DNA of 64,000 nucleotides from Cenococcum geophilum 1.58 (GCA_001692895.1 KV748199.1:372001-436000), one strand, 5' to 3'; shown: positions 1-10,560, counted from the first letter of the stretch. Numbers and translations are program-made. Notes: generated by a model from the letters alone, not told the origin.

Positions 1-1540
1 AAGCAGAAAAGCTAAACTATAAAATAATAAAAAGCTATTAGGGGCTTTACTGCGAAAAAACGAAGACAGATTGATTAGGTACAATTATCTAAAGATTATA
101 GTAACTTAAGAGAATAAGTTAGAGAAAGTCTACAAGATACTAAAAAGCTTTTAGGCATAAAGAATTCTAGAAGTATAGCTAGAAGATCTACAGTTAAATA
201 TATACAAAAATTGAGAAGCGAAGTATATCCTAAGAAGTATAGCAGAAGAGTTTATAGAGGACTTTTATAAAGAACTAACTTAAGGACACAACGGAGTAAT
301 AGGCTTAGTATTAAGACTCTAGGAGGAGTATATTATTAACAGAATCTAGAGAATAGCTAGGAAGGTTACTAAGGAGTGTTTAGATTGCTAAAGGAATAAA
401 CTAATAAGGCATAAGCCGTATAGAGGGCTATAACCTATTAAAATACTAAAGAGACCATAGGAGGTTATATCATGGGACTTTATTATTAAGTTACTAAAGT
501 TAAGAGATCTTATTACCGGATAAGATTATAACGCGATTTTAGTAATAGTAGACAAGCTTATAAAGTGGGGATACTTTATAGTATATACGGAAGAAATCTC
601 AGCGGAGGATATTACTAGAATCTATGTTAAAGAAGTATTTATAAGATATAGAGCACTAAGTAAAATCATATTAGATAGAGATCCAAGATTTATAACAGTA
701 TTTTAAGAGGTATTTTTAGCGGAGTAAGGAGTTTAAGCAGCAACTTCTACCGCATATTATCTATAGATAGATAGCTAAACAGAAAGATTAAACTAGACAC
801 TAGAGCAGTATCTAAGGTATTACATTAATTACGCATAAAATAATTGGGTATTATTATTACTAGTTATATAGTTTGTATACAATACAACACTATAAGAAGG
901 AATAGGTATATTACTATTTAAGGCGAATTACGGGTATAAACTAAGAATATTGTTATTACTATATTAAGTAAAGAAAATAAGTAGTAAAGCCAAATAAAGG
1001 ATAGAGACTTTAATAAATCTTTATACAAACCTTATAGAAACGGCTAAGGTAGTATAGCAAAGAATAAAGAAATACTACGATGCTAAGAGATCTAAGGGAC
1101 CAGATCTTAAGGAGGAAGATAAAGTATAGCTACTATATAAAAATTTTAAAAGTTAATAACTAAGCAAAAAGTTAGACTACGTTAGACTAAGACCTTTTAA
1201 AATTATATAGAGGATTTTACTAGTTACGTTTAAGTTAAACCTACTAGCTAAAATAAAGATCTACCCTATACAGCATATTGCGATGCTAGAGCTAGCATAT
1301 AGAAATGTTAAGCCACTAGTTTATGAGGTAGATATATACAGAGGACAGAAAGAAGACGAATAGTAAGTTTTAAGGATTGTTAGTTATAAGGATATTAACA
1401 ATAAAACATAGTATAAGGTTAAGTGGATAGGCTACACTAAGACTACCTAGGAGCCACTAGAAAATTTAAAGAATGCTATAGGAAAGGTATAGGAGTATTG
1501 GAAGAAAATAGGTCAGGCAATATTAATAAAGAAGGATTAT
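1..1540 (+). mobile_element. Ty3/gypsy chromovirus remnant: integrase plus chromodomain, RIP-damaged
   Basis: Reading the + strand through its stop codons gives the 3' half of a retrotransposon polyprotein. The HHCC zinc-binding part of integrase lies near 270-400. The catalytic core follows: first Asp in WDF at about 476, a VDKLIKW stretch near 548, LDRDPRF near 671, and TERLN holding the catalytic Glu near 782. A chromodomain (YKVKWIGY, then EPLENL) lies near 1365-1510. Stops fall where the family has Gln or Trp, for example at the positions of the usual QTDGQ segment, so CAA/CAG have become TAA/TAG, as RIP does. No uninterrupted frame survives, so the copy is dead. The 5' part (gag, protease, reverse transcriptase) lies outside the window. 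The family assignment is firm; the exact clade is not. Confidence 0.9.
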
Positions 1541-1559
1541 TAAAAAATAAGTTACCTAA

Positions 1560-2480
1560 GAGGGACCTAGGAAGAGCGACTGCCAAACTACTTAAAGTTG
1601 TTCCCTTTACTACAGGAGGAGAGTCAGCTCTCTTATTACCCAGTTCTTAAAGACCTTGTTTTATAAGCTTCTACTCCTTAAAATAAACCTTCTTACGAAC
1701 CTTCTTAAGACGAAGTAATTAAGTAGATGCCGCAATGCGAGTATCTAGGGCCTTCTGTTCCGCATTATAAGAACATTCTAACTTAGTAAGGGCTTAAGAC
1801 AGTTTACTATCTAGCCGTATAGCAGTAGATTAAATATAAGACCCTAAAATAAATTAATTATGGAACTAGACGACTATTAAGAGTAATAGGTCGCGTATAT
1901 TTAGCATTAGAGGTAGAGTAAACGTTATAGGACGAGCGAATATTTGCTTTAGTACACTTTAAGCAAAAGGACGGTTATTACAAAGAAGGATTCGCTAGCA
2001 TAATATAAACTAACCCCTCTTTTGCACAATAAGAACACGGCGACAGTATAATCTTACTAAAAGATAATATCGCAGCGATAGTGCGGGCACGACATTAGGC
2101 GTATAAAGAAGAAATTGCTTTAGGTATAATAAGCAACAATATTAACTAAATTAATTAGACGGATATTATACCTTTAGTAAATAACTTAGAGATATTTTAA
2201 ATCTTTAAGGACGAAGATAGAAAGGAGGGAGATAGTGTTACGGACGCTTTAAGTACTATATTATAACTACTTAGGGAAGAGTTAGAAGAAGCTAGTTAGT
2301 TAATTTAAGCATAGTTTAGGATAAAACCGGTAGAACTATATAACGAGGAATAGTAACTAAGGTTATATAACATGCTATATATTAAATAAGAGGAACGAGA
2401 GGAACTTACGTACCTTATATATAAGACGTATATTACGTATAAGAAGGATTTTATAGGAGTATAGTTGTGTATTTAAGGAC
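1560..2480 (+). pseudogene. Extra reading frame downstream of the chromodomain, RIP-damaged
   Basis: After the chromodomain one + frame continues for about 900 bases, broken only by TAA/TAG codons of the kind RIP makes from Gln codons. Readable pieces include MPQCEYLGPSVPHYKN near 1728, FALVHFKQKDGYYKEGF near 1950, and EEREELTYLIYKTYITYKKD near 2390. The long shared frame and charged, protein-like composition argue that it was once coding. I do not recognise the product. It could be an additional 3' frame of the retroelement or a host fragment caught by it. Confidence 0.5.
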
Positions 2481-3031
2481 CCTTAGTCCCTACCTAAATA
2501 GTTCCTTCCTTATAGTAATTCTTAGAATACAATTAGAGTTAATCTGTTAGGCAACCACTCCACTAGTTGTTATTACGTTGTTGACTATTATACTTGCATT
2601 TCCTACACACCTAGCCTATTAACAGAACCCACCGTAGTTCCTGCTACAAGGTTCCGTTACACTATTTAGGCTTAATTAGTACTTTAGAATTAAAATTAAT
2701 TATTTTAGTATAGTATTAGTGCCTTCCTAGAATGCTTTAATTTAATTTAGTATTTACTAGCTAGTTATTTAAACAGTTATTTAGTTTTAGTAATAGTTCT
2801 TTAGCTACTATTAGTTTAATACCTTTCTTATATCTACCTAATATCCTTATCTTTTACTATTAGTATATTTAAGCTAGTTTCTACTTTAGCTTTATACTCT
2901 AGCATCTCGCTTTAGCTTTATACTTAGGCTATTATACTAGCTAGGCTCTTACTTAGACGCTATATAAGGTTATTATGCTATAGTAAATAGGTTAACTTTG
3001 TTAAATGGTTATATATTTAGGTTAAAGGAGG
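2481..3031. other. AT-rich repeat-derived DNA, no gene seen
   Basis: About 550 bases of TA-rich sequence with no sustained frame. This is where a 3' LTR of the preceding chromovirus would be expected, but no second copy is visible in the window, so LTR borders could not be set. The last bases (3027-3031, GGAGG) are the left target duplication of the next element. Confidence 0.5.
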
Positions 3032-3301
3032 TGTCACAGTACGTGCGGACTGTCAAGGTACGATGTACGAGGTGACTGTATATGATTGACAAACGATGTC
3101 GTGTAAGGATCTATGTAGGAGGTGAGGCGGTATATATACATGTCGCTCAGGGGTCAGGTCCGTGCTCATGCATACGCGTACACGAGCCATAACAACGCGT
3201 CAGGTCAGTGCCGTGACAGTACATCCCCCTTCCAAGGCGAGCTCCTGTGAGCCAAGTAACGGCAGTAAAAATGCGGAGGTAAAAAAAAAATAGACCATAT
3301 A

Positions 3302-3375
3302 TCCTCATCCTTCCAGTCCTCAAAGGTTCTCGTCCTTCCAGTCCTTAAAGGTCCTCGTCCTTACAGTCCTCAGAC
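3302..3375. repeat. Three tandem copies of a 25-bp unit
   Basis: The unit CCTCGTCCTTCCAGTCCT plus an AAAGGT tail is repeated three times with small changes inside the TIR element at 3032-4175. Confidence 0.75.
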
Positions 3376-3530
3376 CCTCCTACCTATATCCCTACTACAT
3401 CGCTCTCCGCTAGCACTCGTCTCGAGTGCTAGATACAATATAAAGCTGAGGCGAAGGAGCGAAACTAATATGGAAAACGGAGGAGACGGAAAAAAAAAAT
3501 GTAACCGCGGGGCGTATTGCGGATATTGAC

Positions 3531-3704
3531 TCTCGAAAGGCTCAAAGTTGCGGAGATCGAGGTTAAGGTATAGATTCGACAGGCTTGGAGTACGGAGGTC
3601 AAGGTTAAGACGTAGACTCGAAAGGCTCGGGGGTTACGGAGATCGAGGTTATTGCGTAGACTCGAAAGGCTCGGAGTGCGGAGATCGAGGTTAAAACGTA
3701 GATT
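3531..3704. repeat. Four tandem copies of a 41-45-bp unit
   Basis: Units start near 3531, 3576, 3617 and 3661. Each has CTCGAAAGGCTC, then GCGGAGATCGAGGTTAA and CGTAGA, with substitutions. The array lies inside the TIR element at 3032-4175. It resembles the satellite-like filling common in non-autonomous elements. Confidence 0.8.
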
Positions 3705-3803
3705 CTTGTCGCGGTAAACTTGAAGTACTATCTGTGCAAATTCGAAGACGGAGACGGAGACGAGATCGTAACCCATAGTCTTACACTGTAATCAAGACAC
3801 AAG

Positions 3804-3948
3804 GAATATAGCCCGCAGGGTGTCTCCCTGCAGCCGGCTTTAGAAACTCGGGACGTGAAGCAGAAGCATGGCTAGATACGGAGACTCGGAGACTGAGACA
3901 GAGAAACCATAGCCCGCAGGGTGTCTCCCTGCTGCCAGCTTAGAAACT
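3804..3948. repeat. Direct repeat of an approx. 40-bp segment
   Basis: The segment with ATAGCCCGCAGGGTGTCTCC occurs at about 3808 and again at about 3911, inside the same TIR element. It may be subterminal or a partial internal duplication. Confidence 0.6.
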
Positions 3949-4348
3949 CAAAGAGGAGACGGAGAGATCGGTTCTCGAATAGATACAGAGACTTTACTGG
4001 GTCGGCGTTGACGTGGAACGGGGGTAAGAATCCCGCCCGGGGTAGGGTCGTAGCTTTGGCTTTGGAACGGTGGAAACAAAGCCCTACCGGGGGCGTATAA
4101 GATGACACGACATACTGTCAATCATATACAGTCACCTCGTACATCGTACCTTGACAGTCGGCACGTACTGTGACAGGAGGTTAGGCTTATACAGTTAGGT
4201 TTATACAGTTAGTTGGGTTTAGTTTAATTAATATTAATTATCCGTCCGCTTAGTAAATAAAGGTAGTTATAAGTATAAGAGCGGTACCTAGAAGAAGCTT
4301 AAAACACTTATAAAGGTGGAAGAAGTAGTAACTTCTTAAATAAGGGCA

Positions 4349-4927
4349 TGTTCGGTTGCAGCTCCATATTCAATATGGAGGCTCCATATTATAACGGAAA
4401 TGGAGCTCAAATATGAATATGAGGGTGTTGTTCGGTAAATCTGACAACTTTTGAATATGGAGCCCCTCCATATCGGCAAGCGCGTCAAATTTGCAAGCTA
4501 TACTATATACAGTAGTTATAATGAGGTTCTTGGCACTATTTCAATATGGAGCTTCGAGCTCCAGTTCCATATTCCATATTAATCTGGAGCCCTCGCATAC
4601 GCGCCAAAGTAACAACTTCTAATCGCGATACTGCTGTCGCATTTACATGCCTTATATAATATTATTCTAACCTTCGTGGTTACGATAAGCTTATTTTTAA
4701 GGCGTCGCGGGCATTATTGTAGCTCTACTACAGCTCCTACGGGAGGCGGGCAGAGACGTAGGAAACGTCGATCGCAGAGAGGGCGTTGGCCGAGGAGGCT
4801 CTATTGCTACACTAAAGTAGGGAGTCGCGATAGAGGCCTGGTGGCAGAGAGGGGCTCATTCGAATTTCTCACCGACGTTAATTACGAAGTTAAATATGGA
4901 GCCTCATTCTGGAGCTGCAACCGAACA
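4349..4927. mobile_element. 579-bp MITE-like element with inverted ends
   Basis: The left end (TGTTCGGTTGCAGCTCC) is repeated in inverse at 4911-4927, and similarity continues inward over another 20 bases or so. The interior carries many ATATGGAG/CTCCATAT boxes, including palindromes near 4370-4395, 4455-4475 and 4540-4580, so the single strand should fold heavily. A frame at 4676-4966 crosses the right end and is judged to be chance. No clear target duplication is seen. Confidence 0.75.
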
Positions 4928-4966
4928 ATCGACTTAATTACAGATTCAAATGAGCCACGGTGGTAA

Positions 4967-5291
4967 CCACCAAAAATTAGAAAAAATGCACCTTAATATC
5001 TCGACAACGGCTTAATAATAAATTCCAAAATTTTAGAATTAGCCTTTTAAACCTATTTTAAACCTCTTATTAGATTTAAAAAATAATCTATTAAGTAGCT
5101 TTAAAAATATCGCAATTTAGCTTAAAATTAGGGGCTAGAACCTAATATCTCAATAATAGCCAGGCTTATTACACTAGAACTTTATTAAATGTCTTTAATA
5201 TAGGTATAAAAGGCTAATTCTAAAATTTTGGAATTTATTATTAAGCCATTTATTGAGATATTAAGGTTGCATTTTTTCTAATTTTTGGTGG
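4967..5291. mobile_element. 325-bp foldback element with 95-bp arms
   Basis: The first 95 bases starting CCACCAAAAATTAGAAAAAA recur inverted at the other end, finishing TTTTTTCTAATTTTTGGTGG, with only a few differences. Arms take up more than half the element, leaving an AT-rich centre. No coding sequence. It begins 39 bp after the previous element. A target duplication is not clear because the borders are themselves palindromic (GGTGGTAACCACC). Confidence 0.85.
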
Positions 5292-5819
5292 TTTTTGGGG
5301 CTGCCGGATGACTGGTGTTGCTGGATGACTGGTGGAACACGTTTACCTCAGCGAGCTCAGACGCGATTTTTTAGCTAGCATCGGAATAACCTTACGCCGT
5401 CTTCCGAATTGCAAAATCACGTCTGAGAGGCTTTGGCGAGTTTTGTTAAAAGCATAAGCAAAATCCGTAAAACGGATATTGCGGATATCTAATCCATTCA
5501 TTCACATAACGCGTTATTATTACCAAAAGTAATACAATATTTTTAAGAACTAGGGCTTCTAAATGGTACGAATTTTATAATACGGCTATCGCTCGGTCCT
5601 AATATTAATTTCGTTAAAGTTAAAAAACGCGTTGTGTTAAAAGCATAAGCACATATTGTATCTTATTGAATAGTCTGGCTAAATATAGATAAAACTATAC
5701 AGATATATAGACATCTACTACTCAAAGCCATTGCAAAGCACTTAGTAGGTACAATAGGTGCGGGTAGTGGCCTTCCTTAAAAATACCTCCCTTGGCCCGA
5801 GTGCCCCACTACTGCTAGG

Positions 5820-6150
5820 GGCAGAACCTCGTGCAGAGCCTTAGTAAAGCCTCGTGCAGAGCAGTAGAGCTTCGTGCAGAGCTTCTGGCAGAGATTCGTG
5901 CAGAGATTGTGAATCGTGCATTCGTGCAGAGATTCGTGCAGAGATTCGTGCAGAGATTCGTGCAGAGCTTCGTGCAGAGATTCGTGCAGAGATTCCGTGC
6001 AGAGCCACGTGCAGAGATTCGTGCAGAGCTTCGTGCAGAGATTCGTGCAGAGCCACGTGCAGAGATTCGATGCAGAGCTTCGTGCAGAGATTCGTGCAGA
6101 CGCCACGTGCAGGCGTGCAGACGCTAGTGTAGCCGTGCAAGCGTGCAGAC
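5820..6150. repeat. 12-bp minisatellite (TTCGTGCAGAGA)n
   Basis: About 25 head-to-tail copies of a 12-base unit with CGTGCAGAG as the fixed core and GATT, GCTT or GCCA as the variable part. Because 12 is a multiple of 3, five long frames stay open across it on both strands, encoding only short peptide repeats (ESLH, RAEI, CRDS). These frames are by-products of the array and not genes. It lies inside the Mutator-like element. Confidence 0.9.
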
Positions 6151-6334
6151 GTTTGTACGGGCCGATCAATTGCAGAGACGGTTTGTGTAGAGGACGAATT
6201 GTATAGGCGTTCCGTACGCGGGGTTTCGTACGGGCAATTGTAAAAACCTTCCTCAGTATATTTAGTGCTGCTTGTTGAGTAAGTAGCTTTAGTTTCTATT
6301 CTATATTTACAGCTATCGATCTCGAGCTTCGAGT

Positions 6335-6600
6335 CGTCAAGGAGTTCCCGAGCAGCGGCCTCAAGCAGAGCCTCCTAGAAGAGCTTTAAGCAGAGTCTTC
6401 GCAGCAGAGCCTCGAGCAGAGCCTCAAGCAGAGAGCTTTAAGCAGAGCTTCGGGCAGAGCTTCGAGTAGAGCTTTTTCAGGAGCTTCGTACGGATGCGGC
6501 TTCGTGCCAGAGCCTCCGCGCAGAGCCTTAGTAGAGCTCCGTGCAGAGCTCCGTGCGAAGAGCTCCGTGCAGGTCTCCCCTTAAGCTTCGTTCTGCAGAG
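6335..6600. repeat. Degenerate minisatellite related to the 12-bp array
   Basis: Repeated CGAGCAGAGCCTCAAGCAGAG and CCGTGCAGAGCT units, less regular than the array at 5820-6150 but sharing its CAGAGC core. Probably the older arm of the same expansion within the Mutator-like element. Confidence 0.7.
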
Positions 6601-7117
6601 CTCTTACAAAGCCTCTACAGCTTACACACACGCTGAGCTTATAACTCTATTAGGGCCTACACCATAAACCTATAAAGGGCTGTAAAGTAAATAATTAAAT
6701 AGGTATATAGCAGATGGAATACCTACTAGTTGCGAAGAGGGCTGTGGCGTAGGCGTAGGTCGTTTTTATGCGCCCTCAGTAGGGCAGTGGAATTAGAGCC
6801 TCTGCGGCAACGAACTCCTCTTAATATCGCGCGTGTGTATAAAGGAGCTAAAGATCTCATAACTTTATAGAGTAGGCTTTTCTCTATAATTTAGTGTAAT
6901 TTTTATGTTAATAGGTATTGTGGAGGGTAGATCAATTTTGTTAAAGTTAATAAGGTCTTCTCATATAAACCGTGTTTAGGTTTTCCTACAAATCTCGCAA
7001 AGTCTCTCAGACCACGAAAACGATTGCCGTCCTAAATCAGCTTAGCGGACGGTGCGGATATTCCTATATCCGCACAATCGATTTCTTGGTCTGAGCTCGC
7101 TGAGGTAAGGAACACGT

Positions 7118-7439
7118 TAGCAGATTAATTGCTTAGTAAGCGCTAAAATGTATAGATTAGGTATAGTACAGTAGGCAGGCCGGCTTATAACTGTAAGCTT
7201 TGCAGGTATATAGGAATTAAATAAGCGACTTAATTGTAAATCTATGGAAATTAAGAGGTATATATACATAAAATGGTGTAGGTAACAGGATGAAATGGGA
7301 ACAGTGATCTGCAAGCAATATTGATCTGCGATTAATATATAGGGTGGCGTTGAGGCTGTCTCGGCAGCACCCGTAGTCGGTTACAATATATATGGTTAAC
7401 TAGTCCCCCTAAGGCTCTATAAATACATAATTAGAATAT
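7118..7439. other. AT-rich DNA, no feature recognised
   Basis: Follows directly on the target duplication of the Mutator-like element. TA-rich, no persistent frame. Possibly the outer part of the same retroelement as the reverse transcriptase fragment. Confidence 0.4.
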
Positions 7440-7700
7440 TATAGGCGTATTGGCTAGCCCAAAAGGCATTACTAGATACTTAAAGTGGCCGTATTAGGTC
7501 TTAAAAGTTGTTTTTTATTTATCCCCTTCTTTAATATAGAGCCTATAATAGGCGTCTTATAAATCTAGCTTATAAAGATCTTTACCCTAAATAGTTAATC
7601 CAGCATTTTACTAACTAGTGGTAGTAGGTAACGGTTCTTAATTATAATTTTATTAAGACCGTGATAGTCTATATATAGTCTTATAGTTATATCCAGCCGC
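7440..7700 (-). mobile_element. Ty3/gypsy reverse transcriptase fragment, RIP-damaged
   Basis: The minus strand reads DYHGLNKIIIKN near 7680-7645, then YLLPLVSKMLD, FIKLDL, and HFKYLVMPFGLANT near 7450. This is the order found in Ty3/gypsy reverse transcriptase (DYRGLN ... LDLR.AYH ... MPFGL). Stop codons replace expected Gln, Trp and Arg residues. Only the fingers/palm start is left. Its orientation is opposite to the integrase remnant at the window start, so it is a different insertion. Confidence 0.85.
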
Positions 7701-7771
7701 AAGGGAATGCAGAAGCAACAATGCTCCTGTCAAGAACCGCACCCTCCGTAAAGACGAACGTTGATACCCAC

Positions 7772-9079
7772 TCAAGTAGCCTCACAAATTTCAAAGTCTA
7801 GCCAATACAATATTCGAAGGTAGTCATACAAGCCTCGTCTTCTGGCGCCCTTATTCGGACTCTGCATTGGGCCCGGTGCAAGTGAACGTGCTATCAGCTC
7901 TACGTATCCTGAATGGTGCCGCAGTCGGGTCCAGCTCCGGGATAGAAGGATAAGGCTTCTCTCGTGTATCGTAGATATAAGCTGCGATTCGGGAGAGATG
8001 CTGTAGCTGTACGAGAGCAAGGCGTTCGTGTGGTAATACGTCGAGGGTTCCGGATAATCCAAATCGGCCGGTCGAGTGACGGTACCAGTCAATTATCTCT
8101 TGCTTAGTTGCCCGTAGGATTCGTCTAATTATATTAGCATAGTTCTTCGGAATGGAATCGCCATCCCCAGGAGTAAATACCCACAAAAAGGACGTGAAGA
8201 CCAGAAACGAAAACCTTACCCTGTTTCTTTCATAACAAACCGCAAACAAAACTCCTATACAAAGGAATCAAGGCTCGCATGTCCTTTCGCAATCTGGTCG
8301 AACCATCCTACTTGGTCACCGTGGTGACACAAGAATGATGCCGCGTGCGCTACGCCCTCCCGGGTTAATTGGGAATTATTCCACATCGCAGCATGCAAAG
8401 CTCCAAAATCGCGCTCAGCACCCTCAACGTTGCCCGCCATGCCAAATAAGGGCACTTCATGGAACTCAAGTTCATTCTTGTACTCGCGAATAATTCTGGA
8501 TGCCGGATACCAGAGGCGGCAGTCCCAAATTATCATGTCAACCTCAGCGGCAGAGAAGAGGCTTTAGAGCGAATTCTTGGAGAAGCCGCAAATGAAAGGC
8601 GTCAGTTTATCAGCTGATATGGAGCGCTTGGTTTGTGGAAGCTAACTTTCAATTCGCATCCCATCAATAAGCAACCTCTTTCACAACCCAATATACCGTG
8701 AGGCCTAATCGCGAGTTGAATCTTAATATTATTCCACTTTAGATACTCTTTACCATTGACTATGCCGTGCTGTTCGCCATCATCAACCATGCCAACACGG
8801 ACAGCTTGACGTGACAGAGAGGAGAAAGGATCCTCAGGAGGTAAATTCTGAAGATGTAGAGACAGTGGAGAAGATGCTATCCCGATCATAGAAGACATGG
8901 TAGACGAAGATATTGTGTGGTCTAAAGAACAAGATGTTGTGAAGCTGATATAATATAATGTTCCTTGGAAAAAGAAGATGATGGTATAAATAATAGGAAG
9001 ACCCAAAAGGAAGCTTCCGAAGAAAAAGATATCCTATCCTTTGTGATTCCCAGCACTTTGATTCACGATGCATCTTCAT
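7772..9079 (-). other. Unrecognised minus-strand reading frames, possible eroded gene
   Basis: Three successive minus-strand frames look protein-like: about 9006-8602 (PPEDPFSSLSRQAVRVG, then GCLLMGCELKVSFHKPSAPY), 8536-8255 (DCRLWYPASRIIREYKNELE, then GVAHAASFLCHHGDQVGWFD) and 8249-7851 (YRHSTGRFGLSGTLDVL). They might be exons of one gene, but I found no splice pair that links them cleanly, and a stop separates the last two. I recognise no family. A decayed host gene at the edge of the transposon cluster is the simplest reading. Confidence 0.3.
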
Positions 9080-9258
9080 CTGGTTGGGAATTGGTTGACA
9101 GGATCCTAGGTATCAAAGAGTAAGTCAAAATTCATACTCAAATATGAATCCCTGTCTAATGCAATAATTACGAGGCGGAAATCACGCTGAAAGTCTACAA
9201 AATATATCGATTTTCAGTAAGCTCACTTGAATACTCGAAAGCAGTGCCTGAGATATAT

Positions 9259-9390
9259 TATCTCTTAACCCGCTTACGTCCATCGCTAAATCGCGACTAG
9301 AATTAATTGGGCACTGACATCTCGTGCAGCTTATCTGATTGGCTGACTCGTTATCGAACAGATGGACGCAAAGCAGCGGGTTAAGGGATA
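9259..9390. mobile_element. 132-bp miniature inverted-repeat element
   Basis: TATCTCTTAACCCGCT at 9259-9274 is matched inverted at 9375-9390 (AGCGGGTTAAGGGATA) with one difference. GTCCATC/GATGGAC follow just inside. A lone copy of CGGGTTAAGGGATAG also occurs near 44958, hinting at a dispersed family. No coding capacity and no certain target duplication. Confidence 0.5.
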
Positions 9391-9849
9391 GGACATTCTT
9401 CTAATATTCGATTGTTAAAAGGAACACCAAAATCGAGATCCGACCCATACGGTCCTGTGGGGGTTCCTTTCCGTCTCATCTTGTCCGCATGGTCAAGCTG
9501 AGAGAGAGGATCTCGTCTGTTACTGATGCAGCAGCGTTACGTTGGCTAGAGGGGGCCTTCGAATACTCAACCCTTGACGCCGTNAGAACAGCAGAGTTTT
9601 CACAGGCCTTGGCGCCAGACCAGTCAAAAAGACGACTCCAGAAAAGCGACTTCTGCACCCCCATGCGGTGGAGCCCGGGAACCTGGCAGCTACTATTAAT
9701 GTTCCATTCGGATCGTGTCAATAGACTACCAGAGCAAACGCAGAGACGTGTGTACGGCTGCGCAGCGCCTGCGCAGCAACGTGGTAGTGGTGCAAAGATT
9801 TTCACTGAGGGGTAAGCCTTAGCAAAAAGTTTAAACACCGCTACTACGT

Positions 9850-10560
9850 CTCTAATATACATATTTGGACATTAAATCGACAAGTATCATCCCTTCGGCG
9901 TACCCCCTTTCTCCTATAAATACTACACACACCGCATAGCATTTACACACATACATAAGCAATCCGCGCCCTAAGCGTAGTAGAGGCCCCCCATTTTAAT
10001 ATTATCCGGCAACTTAGGTATCTAGTTATAGGGATTGGGCCCCCTATTAAATACTAGATTATCCTCCTACACCTTATAAATAGGTACAAGGGCCTAGGTT
10101 TAGGCCCTAGGGCAAAAGCGATACTAAGTTATATATACCCTGTTGTAGAAACCCTTTAATAAAGGAGTGGATAAGAGACCTTAGCATGCAGGCCCGGGCG
10201 GAACGCAAGTGTTATTTATTAGGAGATATTTACAGAAGACTTAGAAAAGGAGCTAGGGATAGGTACACGACTTAGACAAGCAATATATAAATATAGCAAA
10301 GATGGTATAAATGGCAGATGGGGTAAGATAGGCATTTAGACACTCCTATATAAAGGGAGTCTCAAAGCAGCAACCTAACAGTGTTTTTCCTCCCATTAAT
10401 ATAGTATGGATATTATCTGGAATATTACCTCTTACGTCTCCCCTGGGGGTTTTTTATACACTTAAAAGTGGGGTTTTTCTCAGTAAGGAGGTTTTTCCCA
10501 TAGGAATTAGTCTGTGTGGACCCATTAGGGGGACCAGGTCGGACGGTAAATTGAATCTTA
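9850..10560. mobile_element. LTR-like or other repeat DNA, borders unresolved
   Basis: Alternating GC and TA blocks with a TATATAAAGGGAG promoter-like box near 10350, followed by a leader-like T-rich stretch, fit a solo LTR. No terminal direct repeat or target duplication could be fixed. The preceding segment (9440-9850) contains an ambiguous base at 9583 and an open frame on each strand that I do not believe. Confidence 0.3.

Larger units (their letters stand above)
3032..4175. mobile_element. 1.14-kb element with about 72-bp terminal inverted repeats
   Basis: Left arm 3032-3104 and right arm 4105-4175 are inverted copies, differing at one base plus a small indel block. Ends are TGTCACAG...CTGTGACA. 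The 5-bp direct repeat GGAGG lies immediately outside both ends (3027-3031 and 4176-4180), a likely target-site duplication. The interior is GC-richer than its surroundings and holds two tandem arrays, but no convincing protein, so it is non-autonomous. Long TIRs with a 5-bp duplication do not match a superfamily I can name with confidence. Confidence 0.85.
5343..7108. mobile_element. Mutator-like (MULE-type) non-autonomous element with 9-bp target duplication
   Basis: The outer 20 bases (TTACCTCAGCGAGCTCAGAC) are present inverted at 7089-7108. A perfect 9-bp direct repeat, GGAACACGT, abuts both ends (5334-5342 and 7109-7117). Farther in, GTCTGAGAGGCTTTGGCGAG near 5420 has an imperfect inverted partner near 6985-7005. 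A 9-bp duplication with TIRs is characteristic of Mutator-like elements. The 1.77-kb interior holds two minisatellite arrays and no transposase, so movement would have needed an enzyme supplied from elsewhere. Confidence 0.88.

Noticed and set aside
3465..4108. Minus-strand frames of 103 and 78 codons inside the TIR element
   Set aside because: They run through tandem repeats and direct repeats, with no protein-like features.
5777..6206. Five long overlapping frames on both strands encoding ESLH/RAEI/CRDS peptide repeats
   Set aside because: They arise from the 12-bp tandem array, whose period is a multiple of three; no gene is needed to explain them.
9476..9862. Overlapping 108- and 128-codon frames on opposite strands
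   Set aside because: Both cross the ambiguous base at 9583 and neither resembles a known protein.
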